Source: Thalassospira profundimaris WP0211 (GTDB taxonomy: Bacteria > Pseudomonadota > Alphaproteobacteria > Rhodospirillales > Thalassospiraceae). From it: a stretch of 64,000 bases of DNA. The translations under genes were made by a program, and so were the position numbers. This document shows, one piece after another, positions 46,706 to 55,759 of the stretch. Location: assembly GCF_000300275.1 (NCBI RefSeq), contig NZ_AMRN01000003.1, positions 186,001 to 250,000 on the forward strand, read 5' to 3'. Position 1 is the first letter of the stretch; every line of letters begins with the position of its first letter. The notes beneath the pieces are model-generated. The model was not told where the DNA came from, made no database searches, and worked only from the letters and a program-made list of their open reading frames with translations.

Positions 46706-49700
46706 TTGGTCCAGTTTAAATCGCTAAAGCTGACGGGGTTTAAATCCTTCGTCGATTCAACAGATCTACTCGTTGAAGACGGGCTGACAGGTGTTGTCGG
46801 CCCGAACGGCTGTGGCAAATCCAATCTTGTCGAAGCACTGCGCTGGGTGATGGGTGAAACATCGGCCAAGCAGATGCGTGGCTCCGACATGTCCGACGTG
46901 ATTTTTGGCGGCACATCAAGTCGCCCTGCGCGTAACGTCGCTGAAGTTTCCGTGACCCTTGATAATAGTGAACGCAAGGCGCCCGCGATGTTCAATGATT
47001 TCGACATGCTCGAAGTCACACGCCGTATCGAGCGCGGCGGCGGGTCGAACTATCGCGTCAATGGCAAGGATGTGCGTGCGCGTGACGTGCAATTGCTGTT
47101 TGCCGATGCCGCGACCGGTGCGCGCTCAAACGCCATGGTGTCGCAGGGCAAGATTGGTGCACTGATCGGCGCGAAACCGATCCAGCGTCGCCTGATCCTT
47201 GAAGAAGCTGCCGGCATTACTGGTCTGCATTCGCGCCGTCATGAGGCGGAACTTCGCCTTAAAAACGCTGAACAGAATATGGAACGTCTTGAAGACGTTC
47301 TGTTGCAGCTTGATGGTCAGATTGCTTCGCTGCAAAAACAGGCAAGACAGGCCGAACGGTATCGCAAGCTTTCCGAAAGTGTCCGCGAGACCGAGGCACT
47401 GTTGTTCCACATCCGCTGGACCGACGCCCAGAAACGTCAGGAAGATGCCCGGGAATTGCTGGTCGCGGGTGAAAGTGCCGTGCGTGACCTGACCTCATCA
47501 GTGACAGAGGCCACAACGGTTCAGGCCCATGTCGCTGCCAGCCTGCCTGATCTTCGTAAAAAAGAGTCTGAGGCCGCCGCCGCCCTTCAGCGCCTTTTGA
47601 TCGAACGCGAAGGCCTTGATAAGGACAAGGCTCAGATCGAAACCCAGATGGGGCAGCTGCGTGGTCGCATTCAACAGATTGATGCCGACCTTGCCCGTGA
47701 GGCGGAATTGGCAAGTGACGCGGAAGGCGCGCTTAAAAAACTTCAGGACGAGCGCGAAGAACTAAGCGAAGCGCAGGGCGGCGAAGACGACGCGCTTGAT
47801 GAAGCCCGCGAAGTCGCATCGGAAAAGGCCCTTCGGGTTGAAGAACTTGAAACCGATGTTGATGCGATGACCAACAAGGTCGCCGAGGAAGAGGCACGCC
47901 TCAAATCGGTGCAACAGCGCTTAAGCGAACTCAATGCCCGCCGGTCGCGTCTGACCGAACGCCATGACGAAGCGGTTGCCAAGCTTGATGATATCCGCAT
48001 TGAGGCCGACTTTTCCGAGGCGCTCGAAGAAGCCAGCATGCACCTTGAAGAGTGCGAGGAGCTGGTCGAACAGCGCAAAATGGCGGTCGAAGAGGCCGAG
48101 ATGCGCTTGGCCGAAATGCGTGATCGCGAAGATGGCCTGAAAATCGCCGAAAGTGATGCACGCGATGCACTGCGTGATGCCGAAAGCCGCAAGGCACGCC
48201 TGACTGCCGAGATCGACGCACTTGAAAGCCTGCTGCGTGGCGGTGACGATGATAAATATCCCGGTGTGATCGAAAACATCACGGTGCAAAGCGGCTTTGA
48301 ACTTGCGATGGCAGCCGCCCTTGGCGAAGACCTTGACGCGCCGGATGCAACCGATGCCGCAATGCATTGGGCCGCCATTGACCCGGCGACTGATGACCCG
48401 GCTCTGCCCGATGGCGTGTCGGCCCTTGCCAAATATGTCGAGGCACCCGCACTTTTGAACCGGCGTCTGTGGCAGATCGGCATTGTTGAAGACGAAGCAA
48501 CCGGTAACTTCCTTGCCAAAAACCTCAAGGTTGGTCAGCGCCTTGTGTCGCGCGAAGGAGCACTTTGGCGTTGGGATGGCTATCGTATTCTGGCCGGTGC
48601 AGAACTTCCCGCCGCGGTTCGTCTGCGCCAGCGTAACCGCCTTGATGAATTGCGCGGCGAACTTGAAGAAGCCGATGCAGTTGTCGAAGCCGCAAGCGAG
48701 CGCGCCGAAATCGCCAGCGAAAATGTCGAACGCCTTGATGAAGAAATCGAGGCGGCCCGTACGGCCGAACAGGAAGCACACCGCGCGGTGCGCGATGCTG
48801 AAACTGCGGCGTCATCCGCACGCGAAGAAATTGCCAATATCAAACGCGATGCCAGCGCGATTGAAAGCCGCCTTCAAAACGCCGAAGAGGCCGAAAAACG
48901 CGCCAAGCAGGACCTTGATGAACTGATTGCCGAACAGGAAGAACTCGCCGCCCTGCCAGAGGAAAGCAGCGAGGGCCTGATGGAAATCAAGGCTGAGTTG
49001 ATTGAAAAGCGCGCCAATCTGGCCGATGCGCGTGCGGACCATATGGAAGCCCGCAGTCAGCTTGAACGCATGCAAAGCACCATGTCAGGCCGGCGCAAGC
49101 GCCTTGAATTCGTTGAAAATGAAATTGCCACCTGGAATGAACGTGCATCGGGTGCCGGTGAACGGGTTGCCGAACTGCGCGAACGTCAGGAAGAAGCGCG
49201 TATGGAGATCGAGGAGCTTGAACTCAAGCCCGAAGAGATCGAAGAACGTCGTGCCATTCTTTCTGACCGGATCGAACTTTCCGATCAAACCCGCAAGGAT
49301 GCCGCTGATGAGTTACAGCGCGCTGAGAACGCCCAGCGCGAAGCCGATATCAACCTGCGCGAAGCCGACCAGAAACTGGCCGAAGCCCGCGAGGGTCGCG
49401 TGCGCTGTGAAGCGTTGCTTGAGCAAGCCGAACAGCATCGCCGCGATTTGATCGAACGTATCCGCGAACGTGTCAATGCGACGCCGGATCAGTTGGTCGA
49501 GCTTGGCAAGATTGACCTGACCAAGGACCTGCCAAGCGAAGGCGACATCGAAGCCCGCCTGCAACGCCAGACCCGCGAACGCGAAAATCTCGGTGCGGTT
49601 AACCTGCGTGCCGAGGTCGAACTGGCCGAGATGCAGGAACAGAAAGACACCATGGTGTCTGAACGCGATGATTTGATTGCTGCCATTGAAAAATTGCGCA

Positions 49701-50239
49701 ATGGCATCAATCAGCTCAACCGCGAAGCCCGTGCCCGTTTGAAAGCGGCCTTTGACGAGGTGGACAAGCATTTCCAGCAACTGTTTGTCCGCCTGTTTGG
49801 TGGCGGTGGTGCGCATCTGATGCTGACCGATGCGGATGATCCGCTTGAAGCCGGACTTGAAATCATGGCATCCCCGCCGGGTAAAAAGCTTCAGCATCTG
49901 TCGCTTCTGTCAGGTGGCGAACAGGCGCTGACGGCTGTGGCGCTACTGTTTGCGGTCTTCCTGACCAATCCGGCCCCGATCTGCGTCCTTGACGAGGTTG
50001 ACGCCCCGCTTGATGACGCCAACGTTGACCGCTTCTGCAAGCTGTTGGAGGCCATTGGCCGTCATGCCAATACCCGCTTCCTGGTCATCACCCACCACCG
50101 CATGACCATGGCCCGCATGAACCGTCTGTTTGGGGTGACCATGGCCGAACGTGGTGTGTCTTCGCTGGTCTCGGTCGACCTGCATCAGGCAGAAGTCTAT
50201 TCCAAGAAAGAACAGACCGAGCTCGACTTCACCAGCTAA
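46706..50239 (+). CDS. smc: Chromosome segregation protein SMC
   Basis: A 1177-residue SMC ATPase that compacts and segregates the chromosome with ScpAB. The N-terminal head has KLTGFKSFVDS and Walker A GPNGCGKSN (32-40). Two long coiled coils flank a hinge (about 505-650, from GVIENITVQSGFELAMAAALGEDLDA onward). The C-terminal head has signature LSGGEQAL (from 1068) and Walker B CVLDEVDAPLDDANV. The start is TTG at 46706 with GGGGGA five bases before it; the ATG at 46702 is out of frame and stops after five codons. Confidence 0.97.
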   Translation: MVQFKSLKLTGFKSFVDSTDLLVEDGLTGVVGPNGCGKSNLVEALRWVMGETSAKQMRGSDMSDVIFGGTSSRPARNVAEVSVTLDNSERKAPAMFNDFDMLEVTRRIERGGGSNYRVNGKDVRARDVQLLFADAATGARSNAMVSQGKIGALIGAKPIQRRLILEEAAGITGLHSRRHEAELRLKNAEQNMERLEDVLLQLDGQIASLQKQARQAERYRKLSESVRETEALLFHIRWTDAQKRQEDARELLVAGESAVRDLTSSVTEATTVQAHVAASLPDLRKKESEAAAALQRLLIEREGLDKDKAQIETQMGQLRGRIQQIDADLAREAELASDAEGALKKLQDEREELSEAQGGEDDALDEAREVASEKALRVEELETDVDAMTNKVAEEEARLKSVQQRLSELNARRSRLTERHDEAVAKLDDIRIEADFSEALEEASMHLEECEELVEQRKMAVEEAEMRLAEMRDREDGLKIAESDARDALRDAESRKARLTAEIDALESLLRGGDDDKYPGVIENITVQSGFELAMAAALGEDLDAPDATDAAMHWAAIDPATDDPALPDGVSALAKYVEAPALLNRRLWQIGIVEDEATGNFLAKNLKVGQRLVSREGALWRWDGYRILAGAELPAAVRLRQRNRLDELRGELEEADAVVEAASERAEIASENVERLDEEIEAARTAEQEAHRAVRDAETAASSAREEIANIKRDASAIESRLQNAEEAEKRAKQDLDELIAEQEELAALPEESSEGLMEIKAELIEKRANLADARADHMEARSQLERMQSTMSGRRKRLEFVENEIATWNERASGAGERVAELRERQEEARMEIEELELKPEEIEERRAILSDRIELSDQTRKDAADELQRAENAQREADINLREADQKLAEAREGRVRCEALLEQAEQHRRDLIERIRERVNATPDQLVELGKIDLTKDLPSEGDIEARLQRQTRERENLGAVNLRAEVELAEMQEQKDTMVSERDDLIAAIEKLRNGINQLNREARARLKAAFDEVDKHFQQLFVRLFGGGGAHLMLTDADDPLEAGLEIMASPPGKKLQHLSLLSGGEQALTAVALLFAVFLTNPAPICVLDEVDAPLDDANVDRFCKLLEAIGRHANTRFLVITHHRMTMARMNRLFGVTMAERGVSSLVSVDLHQAEVYSKKEQTELDFTS

Positions 50240-50247
50240 TCCGTGCC

Positions 50248-50273
50248 GTTTATTAAGCAATCCATTAATAAAC
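50248..50273. repeat. Inverted repeat GTTTATTAA-N8-TTAATAAAC upstream of the methyltransferase
   Basis: Perfect nine-base arms, flanked further out by GTGCC and GGCAC. It lies 55 bases before the next start. It could be the smc terminator (no T-run) or an operator. Confidence 0.5.
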
Positions 50274-50327
50274 TGATAGGGCACGCGATGTTACACATCA
50301 TTGAAACTCAATGATGGTGAAGGCCTG

Positions 50328-51659
50328 ATGTCCCAGAAAGTGCGCGAGCTTTATGAACAGTTTCCCTATCCGTTGCGCGATCCAGGGCAGGAAAAAGACC
50401 GCCTGTTAATGCCGCCGATCGATACCCTGTCACGGGTCAATCATTACTGTTTTGGCGGGACAAAGGAATTTGATGCCACCTTCCGCGCACTGGTTGCCGG
50501 TGGCGGCACCGGGGATTCGATGATCTGGCTGGCAGAACAATTGCGCGATGTCGGTGGATCGGTCACCTATCTTGAACCGTCCGCGGCCAGCACCAAGGTC
50601 GCCCGCGCCCGGGCCGAGGCACGCGGTCTTTCAAACGTCACCTACGTCAATCAGACAATCTCTGAATTTGCCAAATCCAAGCCCGAGCCGTTTCATTACA
50701 TCAATTGTGCCGGTGTCTTGCACCATCTTGAAGACCCGGAAGAAGGCCTTCGCGATTTGACGTCGGTGCTTAAGGCCGACGGTGCGATGGGCATCATGGT
50801 TTATGGCGAACATGGGCGTCTTGCCGTGACCGAGTGGCGCAAAATGATCGAGCCATTGCTGGAAGACAAAGACCTGCAGCAACAGTTGGCCATGACGCGA
50901 ACATTGTTATCGGCCCTGCCGGAAGACAACATGCTGCTTAAAATGGGCGGTGGTTCGGGCTTTATCAAAGGGTTGCTTGAAAACGATCCGGAAATCGTTG
51001 ATTTGCTGCTTCATCCCGTTGAATGCGCATATGACGTCCACGGGGTATATGATTTCGCCTCTTCCGCGGACCTGCATGTTGCGGCCTTCACCGGCTTCTT
51101 CGGGTTTGGTGGAACGGGCAAGGCCCATTACAAGATCGATAATCTGGTGCGTGATCCGGCCATTCTGCGCGAATTGGCGGCCAAGCCGCTTCGCGATCAG
51201 CAGGCCTTTTGCGAACGGTTCAGTGGCGCGATGCCGCTTCATGCATTCTACCTGACCCGTGAAGACAAGGGCCAAACTGCCGAAATGCTGCCCGACGCAG
51301 AACTGGCACCTTACTTCTTCGTCCCGCCCAACAAGACCTTCTTTGATGATCTGGTGGCACTCGCCGGACAACCTGTTCTGATCGAAGACGGCAGTGGCAA
51401 TGCAGTTGACCTGACCGGTGGACCGGATCTGGCCCGCTTGCTGGCGGTCTTTGATGGCAAAAAGACGGTTGCAGAACTTGTCGCCATTCTGCGCGATGAA
51501 ATTCTTGATACCCAGCCGATTGATATGAACTCGATTGCGATCAATACATTGGGGGCTGTGTGGGCGCTGTTTCACAAGTTTGATTGGATGCTGTCATCAA
51601 AGCCTGGCGGCTGGCAAAAAACCGACGGTGAGAGAACACTTGGCGTGCGCAAGATCTGA
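50328..51659 (+). CDS. Class I SAM-dependent methyltransferase with C-terminal extension
   Basis: 443 residues. Residues 1-35 hold the conserved VRELYEQFPYPLRDPG. The SAM-binding part (about 50-160) reads VAGGGTGDSMIWLAEQL, YLEPSAASTKVA, and YINCAGVLHHLEDPEEGLRDL. A long C-terminal region (about 180-443) follows, with no motif I know, though its last 90 residues (LARLLAVFDGKKTVAELVAILRDEI) look like a PqqD-like or winged-helix module. Substrate unknown; YxxYPYP openings occur in methyltransferases acting on proteins or small molecules. Start by the GAAGG site. Confidence 0.8.
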   Translation: MSQKVRELYEQFPYPLRDPGQEKDRLLMPPIDTLSRVNHYCFGGTKEFDATFRALVAGGGTGDSMIWLAEQLRDVGGSVTYLEPSAASTKVARARAEARGLSNVTYVNQTISEFAKSKPEPFHYINCAGVLHHLEDPEEGLRDLTSVLKADGAMGIMVYGEHGRLAVTEWRKMIEPLLEDKDLQQQLAMTRTLLSALPEDNMLLKMGGGSGFIKGLLENDPEIVDLLLHPVECAYDVHGVYDFASSADLHVAAFTGFFGFGGTGKAHYKIDNLVRDPAILRELAAKPLRDQQAFCERFSGAMPLHAFYLTREDKGQTAEMLPDAELAPYFFVPPNKTFFDDLVALAGQPVLIEDGSGNAVDLTGGPDLARLLAVFDGKKTVAELVAILRDEILDTQPIDMNSIAINTLGAVWALFHKFDWMLSSKPGGWQKTDGERTLGVRKI

Positions 51660-52108
51660 TTGGTTTACGGGGGTAGTGCCCCTGCAAGCGTCATTCGGTG
51701 ACCGCTGGTGAATCGGGAATGCCGACTTTCTTTAATCCGCCGATATTTCATGGTTTTGGGCAAAAACGCTCCTGATTTTGGCAAATTGCCGGGGCCCGGT
51801 GAAAAACACCAAATTTGTCATCTGTGATGTCAAAGGTGATAAAACCGGCAGGAACCAAGGAAAACCGCCGGTTGCAGGCCAGTGGCGCAGATCACTGTCA
51901 ATTCTTTTGACTGCGACTATTGCCTAACTCTAAAAGTGTTTTCCTTCACATTTAAGGGGTTAAGTGACTGAAATAATTATTATTATTTCGGTTTTCAAAG
52001 GTCCGGGGAGACGGGGTTTTACAGCTTGACAGCCCATGGGGTGCTAAGTATGTTGCCCGCGCATTTCCTTGCGACGTTTGCAGGGCTGCCAAAGCGGGGT
52101 TCAGGACA
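51660..52108 (+). promoter_or_regulatory. Leader/promoter region of the F0 ATP synthase operon
   Basis: 449 bases without a gene. The best promoter is TTGACA (52026-52031), 17 bases, TATGTT (52049-52054), putting transcription about 48 bases before atpI. A second candidate is TTGACT (51907-51912), 18 bases, TAAAAG (51931-51936). A seven-base hairpin AACCGGC/GCCGGTT spans 51843-51873, and an A/T-rich tract lies at 51970-51995. Nothing suggests a small RNA. Confidence 0.55.
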
Positions 52109-52474
52109 ATGAGCGATGATAAAGATCGCGCTTCATTAGCAGAGCTTGAGAGCAAACTGGCAGCTGTAGCAGGCAAGCGAGAGGAACTGCACAGCCCGAA
52201 CCGGGCGACCGGCAAACCATCTCAAGGGATGGCGCTTGGCATGAGGATTTCGGCGGAAATGATCGCTGCGGTTCTTGTCGGCTTGCTGATTGGCTGGGCG
52301 CTGGATCGGGTGCTTGATACGACACCTTGGCTGCTTGTTCTGTTTGTTTTTCTCGGAGCAGGTGCCGGAGGTTTGAACGCTTATCGCGTTGCCAAGGGTT
52401 TTGACAGTGCTGTCGGACTTGGTCGTGCGATGGGGGAGCGCAAGCAGGGGAACGGGGACAAATCCGAACCCTGA
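52109..52474 (+). CDS. atpI: ATP synthase assembly protein I
   Basis: 121 residues. A charged N-terminal stretch is followed by two membrane segments (about 48-66 MIAAVLVGLLIGWALDRVL and 73-92 WLLVLFVFLGAGAGGLNAY) and a hydrophilic tail. It matches the AtpI/AtpZ type protein at the head of alphaproteobacterial F0 operons, which helps c-ring assembly and Mg2+ supply. ATG at 52109, preceded by CAGGA. Confidence 0.88.
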   Translation: MSDDKDRASLAELESKLAAVAGKREELHSPNRATGKPSQGMALGMRISAEMIAAVLVGLLIGWALDRVLDTTPWLLVLFVFLGAGAGGLNAYRVAKGFDSAVGLGRAMGERKQGNGDKSEP

Positions 52475-52495
52475 TAATATTGAGCGAGGATTACG

Positions 52496-53218
52496 GTGGC
52501 TGGACCGCTAGAGCAGTTTGAAATCAAGCCCTTGGCCGAACTTTCGGTTGCCGGCATTGATATTTCCTTCACCAACTCCGCACTTTGGATGGTGATCGCA
52601 GCCGTTCTCGTAACGGGCTTCATGACGCTTTCGATGCGTCGCGGCGCGCTGGTTCCGGGCCGCTGGCAAGGATCTGCCGAGGTGATGTACGAATTCGTCG
52701 CCAATATGCTCAAGGACAACGTGGGAAGCGCAGGTCGCAAATATTTCCCGTTCGTCTTTACGCTGTTTATGTTTGTTCTGTTCGGGAACCTGCTTGGCAT
52801 GATCCCGCACAGCTTTACCTTTACGAGCCACATCGCTGTTACCTTTGCGATGGCTCTGGTGATCTTCCTCGGTGTGACGGTCATCGGCTTCATGCGTCAT
52901 GGTACGCATTACCTTCGGATGTTCTTCCCTGAAGGTGCGCCGATTGCGACCGCGATCATTCTGATCCCGATCGAAATCATCTCCTATTTCTCTCGTCCGT
53001 TCAGCCTGGCGATCCGACTGTTTGCGAACATGACCGTCGGCCACATCATGCTGAAAGTTATCGGTGGGTTCGTTGGCCTGATTGGCATTCTCGGCGTGCT
53101 TCCCTTTGCTTTGCTGACGGGGATTACTGTTCTGGAGTTCGGCATTGCTGCGCTTCAGGCTTACGTCTACACAATTCTCACCTGCATCTATCTCCATGAT
53201 GCAATCCACATGCACTGA
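52496..53218 (+). CDS. atpB: F0F1 ATP synthase subunit a
   Basis: The proton-channel subunit, 240 residues with about five or six membrane segments. The essential Arg lies in FSLAIRLFANMTVGHIML, and the C-terminal LEFGIAALQAYVYTILTCIYL is conserved. The start is GTG at 52496, with GAGGA five bases before it. Confidence 0.97.
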   Translation: MAGPLEQFEIKPLAELSVAGIDISFTNSALWMVIAAVLVTGFMTLSMRRGALVPGRWQGSAEVMYEFVANMLKDNVGSAGRKYFPFVFTLFMFVLFGNLLGMIPHSFTFTSHIAVTFAMALVIFLGVTVIGFMRHGTHYLRMFFPEGAPIATAIILIPIEIISYFSRPFSLAIRLFANMTVGHIMLKVIGGFVGLIGILGVLPFALLTGITVLEFGIAALQAYVYTILTCIYLHDAIHMH

Positions 53219-53278
53219 TGTGTGTGGTTTGGTGTGATCTCTTCTGATTGCCTTTAAGAAATTCGAAAGGGTGAAGTT

Positions 53279-53503
53279 ATGGAACTCGATGCTGCTAAGA
53301 TGATCGGTGCTGGCCTGGCTGCTATTGGCATGATTGGTGCCGGTATCGGTGTTGGTAACATCTGGTCGAGCCTGATTGCGACTGTTGGCCGTAACCCGGC
53401 TGCAAAAGGCGACGTTGAACTGTATGGCTGGATCGGCTTTGCTGTTACCGAAGCTATTGCACTGTTCGCACTCGTCGTTGCGCTGATCGTTCTGTTCGGC
53501 TAA
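53279..53503 (+). CDS. atpE: F0F1 ATP synthase subunit c
   Basis: A 74-residue hairpin of two membrane helices that forms the rotor ring. Gly-rich helix 1 (AGLAAIGMIGAGIGVGNIW), polar loop GRNPAAK (the conserved RNP that contacts F1), and helix 2 with the proton-carrying Glu in FAVTEAIALFALVV. The residues look proton- rather than sodium-type. GGGTG lies upstream. Confidence 0.98.
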   Translation: MELDAAKMIGAGLAAIGMIGAGIGVGNIWSSLIATVGRNPAAKGDVELYGWIGFAVTEAIALFALVVALIVLFG

Positions 53504-53530
53504 TCGGCGCCTTTTGCGCGAATACACGGC

Positions 53531-53553
53531 CCGGCGAGGCACTCCCTCGCCGG
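53531..53553 (+). other. Hairpin directly after atpE
   Basis: Perfect nine-base arms CCGGCGAGG/CCTCGCCGG with loop CACTC, starting 28 bases past the stop. No T-run. Such structures protect the atpE 3' end; the c subunit is needed in many copies per complex. Confidence 0.7.
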
Positions 53554-53577
53554 CGTCGTTGAATTCGGGAGTAGGCT

Positions 53578-54063
53578 ATGCCGCAGTTTGATATTGCGAC
53601 GTTCTCGGAACAGATCTTCTGGCTGTTCGTCATTTTCGCCATCTTGTATTTCCTGATGTCGAGAATTGCGCTTCCGAAGGTTGGTGAAGTTCTTGAACGC
53701 CGTCAAAAAACCATCGAAGACAACCTTGGCAAGGCTCGGGCGTTGAAAGACGAAACCGATGCCGCCATCGCGAAATACGAGGCTGCTCTCGCAGAAGCTC
53801 GTGAAGCCGCTCAGGCTGACATTCGCGAAGCATCGGAAAAGGCTGCTGCAGAGCAGGCTAAGAAAACCGAAGCTATGGTCAAGAAGCTGTCTAAAAAGAC
53901 ATCTGATGCCGAGAAGGCAATTGCGGACGCCAAAGCGGATGCAATGACGGGTGTTGCAGAAGCAGCATCGGAAATTGCCCGTGAAGCAACCGACAAACTT
54001 ATCGGTGTCAAGGTTCAGGCCAAAACTGCCGACAAGGCTGTTTCGGCAATCGTAGGAGAGTAA
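53578..54063 (+). CDS. F0F1 ATP synthase subunit b'
   Basis: 161 residues. The N-terminal membrane helix (QIFWLFVIFAILYFLMSRIALPKV) begins after a short MPQFDIATFSE stretch, and a charged alpha-helical stalk follows. This is the b' form that pairs with b as a heterodimer in alphaproteobacteria and phototrophs; the IALPKVGEVLERRQKTIEDNL segment is diagnostic. GGGAG precedes the ATG. Confidence 0.92.
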   Translation: MPQFDIATFSEQIFWLFVIFAILYFLMSRIALPKVGEVLERRQKTIEDNLGKARALKDETDAAIAKYEAALAEAREAAQADIREASEKAAAEQAKKTEAMVKKLSKKTSDAEKAIADAKADAMTGVAEAASEIAREATDKLIGVKVQAKTADKAVSAIVGE

Positions 54064-54067
54064 GACA

Positions 54068-54571
54068 ATGGCAACCCAAGAGGTTACTTTCCTTACCGAT
54101 CCATACACCTGGACCACGCTTTCTTTCGTGCTGGTCGTCGGTTTTGGCGGTTTCAAAGCCGTCAAAGGGATCTCTGCCGCACTTGATAAACGTGCACAGA
54201 AGATTTCCGACGAACTGGACGAAGCACAGCGTCTTCGCGAAGAAGCCCAGGAGCTTCTGGCCAATTATCAGGCCAAACAGCGTGAAGCGCTTAAGGAAGC
54301 TGACGAAATCCGTGCGCATGCCAAGGTGGAAGCCGACCGTATGCTCGAGAACGCCCAGGCAGAACTGAAAGCGGCGCTTAAACGTCGTGAACAGCAAGCT
54401 CTGGACCGTATCTCCAACCTCGAAAGCCAGGCTATCGCCGAAGTTCGTGCACATGTTGCCGAAATCGCAGCCAAGGCCACCATGGCCCTTGTCAGTGACA
54501 AGGTTTCTGGTGCAAAGGCAGACGAGTTGGTTGATAGCGCGATCGCGGAACTCAAAGTTCGTCTGAACTGA
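54068..54571 (+). CDS. atpF: F0F1 ATP synthase subunit b
   Basis: 167 residues. A membrane segment (about 14-32, FVLVVGFGGFKAV) is followed by a long charged coiled coil ending in ISNLESQAIAEVRAHVAEIAAKATMALV, which docks to the delta subunit of F1. It starts four bases after the b' stop with GGAGAG inside that gene. Last gene of the operon; the F1 genes are elsewhere, as is common in this class. Confidence 0.95.
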   Translation: MATQEVTFLTDPYTWTTLSFVLVVGFGGFKAVKGISAALDKRAQKISDELDEAQRLREEAQELLANYQAKQREALKEADEIRAHAKVEADRMLENAQAELKAALKRREQQALDRISNLESQAIAEVRAHVAEIAAKATMALVSDKVSGAKADELVDSAIAELKVRLN

Positions 54572-54594
54572 TTTTTTCCGGTTTCCGGAAACCA

Positions 54595-54626
54595 AAAACC
54601 CCGCAGCGATGCTGCGGGGTTTTTTG
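54595..54626 (+). terminator. Terminator of the F0 ATP synthase operon
   Basis: Thirteen-base arms AAAACCCCGCAGC/GCTGCGGGGTTTT with loop GAT, followed by more T residues. The opposite strand also has a T-run, so it can serve the convergent gene too. Confidence 0.95.
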
Positions 54627-54649
54627 TTGTTCGACAGTCTGCCTGAGGG

Positions 54650-55609
54650 TCAGGACAACTGTTCTCGGCCATGCGGTTCATCAAGATCCAGGACCGGGCC
54701 CAATGGCACCACGCCGGACGGATTGATCGTCGGGTGGCTTTCGTAATAGTGGCCCTTGATATGGTTCATAAAGACCGTCTCTTTGATCCCCGGGTGTTGA
54801 TACAGATCGCGGGTATAGGCCCAAAGATTGGGATATTCATTCAGCTTGCGCAGGTTGCATTTGAAATGGCCGTGATAGACCGGATCAAAGCGCAACAAGG
54901 TCGTGAACAGGCGCCAGTCGGCTTCGGTAAGCTGGTTGCCAACAAGGTAGCGTTGCTTTGAAAGGCGTTCTTCAAGCCAGTCCAACGCATCAAACAGCGT
55001 GGTGACGGCTTCTTCATAGGCTGATTGCGTGGTGGCAAAGCCGGACTTGTAAACGCCGTTATTCACATCGTGATAAACCCGTTCGTTCACTTCATCGATT
55101 TCGGTGCGCAAATCTTCGGGATAGAAATCAACCTCTGTTGCGCCAAGACCGTCAAACGCGCTGTTAAGCATGCGGATGATTTCAGCCGACTCATTGCTGA
55201 CCAGCTTGTTGGTCTTCTTGTCCCAAAGCACCGGCACGGTGACGCGACCGGTGTAATCCGACATCGCATCGGTATAGACCTGATGCATGAAGTCACGGTC
55301 TTCGAGATGGTCGGGAAGGCCCGCATCGCGATCAAACTTCCAGCCGTTCTCGCCCATGTGCCAATGCACGACCGATACACTGATCATGTCTTCCAGTCCC
55401 TTAAGCGCACGGAAGATCAGCGTACGATGGGCCCAGGGGCAGGCGTAGGATACATACAGGTGGTAGCGGCCCTTTTCGGCCGGAAATTCGGCATCCTGAT
55501 CGGCAGACACCCAGTTGCGAAAAGCTGAATCCTGGCGTTTGAATTTTCCGCCGTTGCTTTTCGTGTCATACCATTTGTCGTGCCAGACTCCGTCGACAAG
55601 TAATCCCAT
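54650..55609 (-). CDS. Glutathionyl-hydroquinone reductase
   Basis: An Xi-class glutathione transferase (YqjG/PcpF/ECM4 type) of 319 residues that reduces glutathionyl-quinone adducts. The catalytic Cys lies in YACPWAHRTLIFRALKGLE. GLLVDGVWHDKWYD at the N-terminus, VTVPVLWDKKTNKLVSNESAEIIRML, and ADWRLFTTLLRFDPVY are characteristic. Convergent with atpF across a terminator. Confidence 0.93.
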   Translation of the reverse strand: MGLLVDGVWHDKWYDTKSNGGKFKRQDSAFRNWVSADQDAEFPAEKGRYHLYVSYACPWAHRTLIFRALKGLEDMISVSVVHWHMGENGWKFDRDAGLPDHLEDRDFMHQVYTDAMSDYTGRVTVPVLWDKKTNKLVSNESAEIIRMLNSAFDGLGATEVDFYPEDLRTEIDEVNERVYHDVNNGVYKSGFATTQSAYEEAVTTLFDALDWLEERLSKQRYLVGNQLTEADWRLFTTLLRFDPVYHGHFKCNLRKLNEYPNLWAYTRDLYQHPGIKETVFMNHIKGHYYESHPTINPSGVVPLGPVLDLDEPHGREQLS

Positions 55610-55759
55610 GTCCGTTTCCCAAATTTTGTTAATCGGTTCTGGCAGGCATTCTGCCGCGGTTAAGCTTTATTGTGCTTATTTGCGCGTTGAAGACAATCCG
55701 TTGATGTGACATTAATTTGTTTCCAATCGCGCAACAGTACCCCGCTCAGGAGCCGCACA

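Noticed and set aside
46702..46719. ATG at 46702 as the smc start
   Set aside because: Out of frame and stops after five codons; TTG at 46706 has the ribosome site.
45300..47019. Two long minus-strand frames opposite DUF721, dsbA and the smc start
   Set aside because: Overlap clear genes on the other strand; no motifs.
47743..48781. Long minus-strand frames opposite smc
   Set aside because: Ser/Arg-rich antisense products of coiled-coil codons.
52508..53542. Minus-strand frame of 344 codons opposite atpB
   Set aside because: Shadow of atpB and atpE; extremely Arg/Asn/His-rich.
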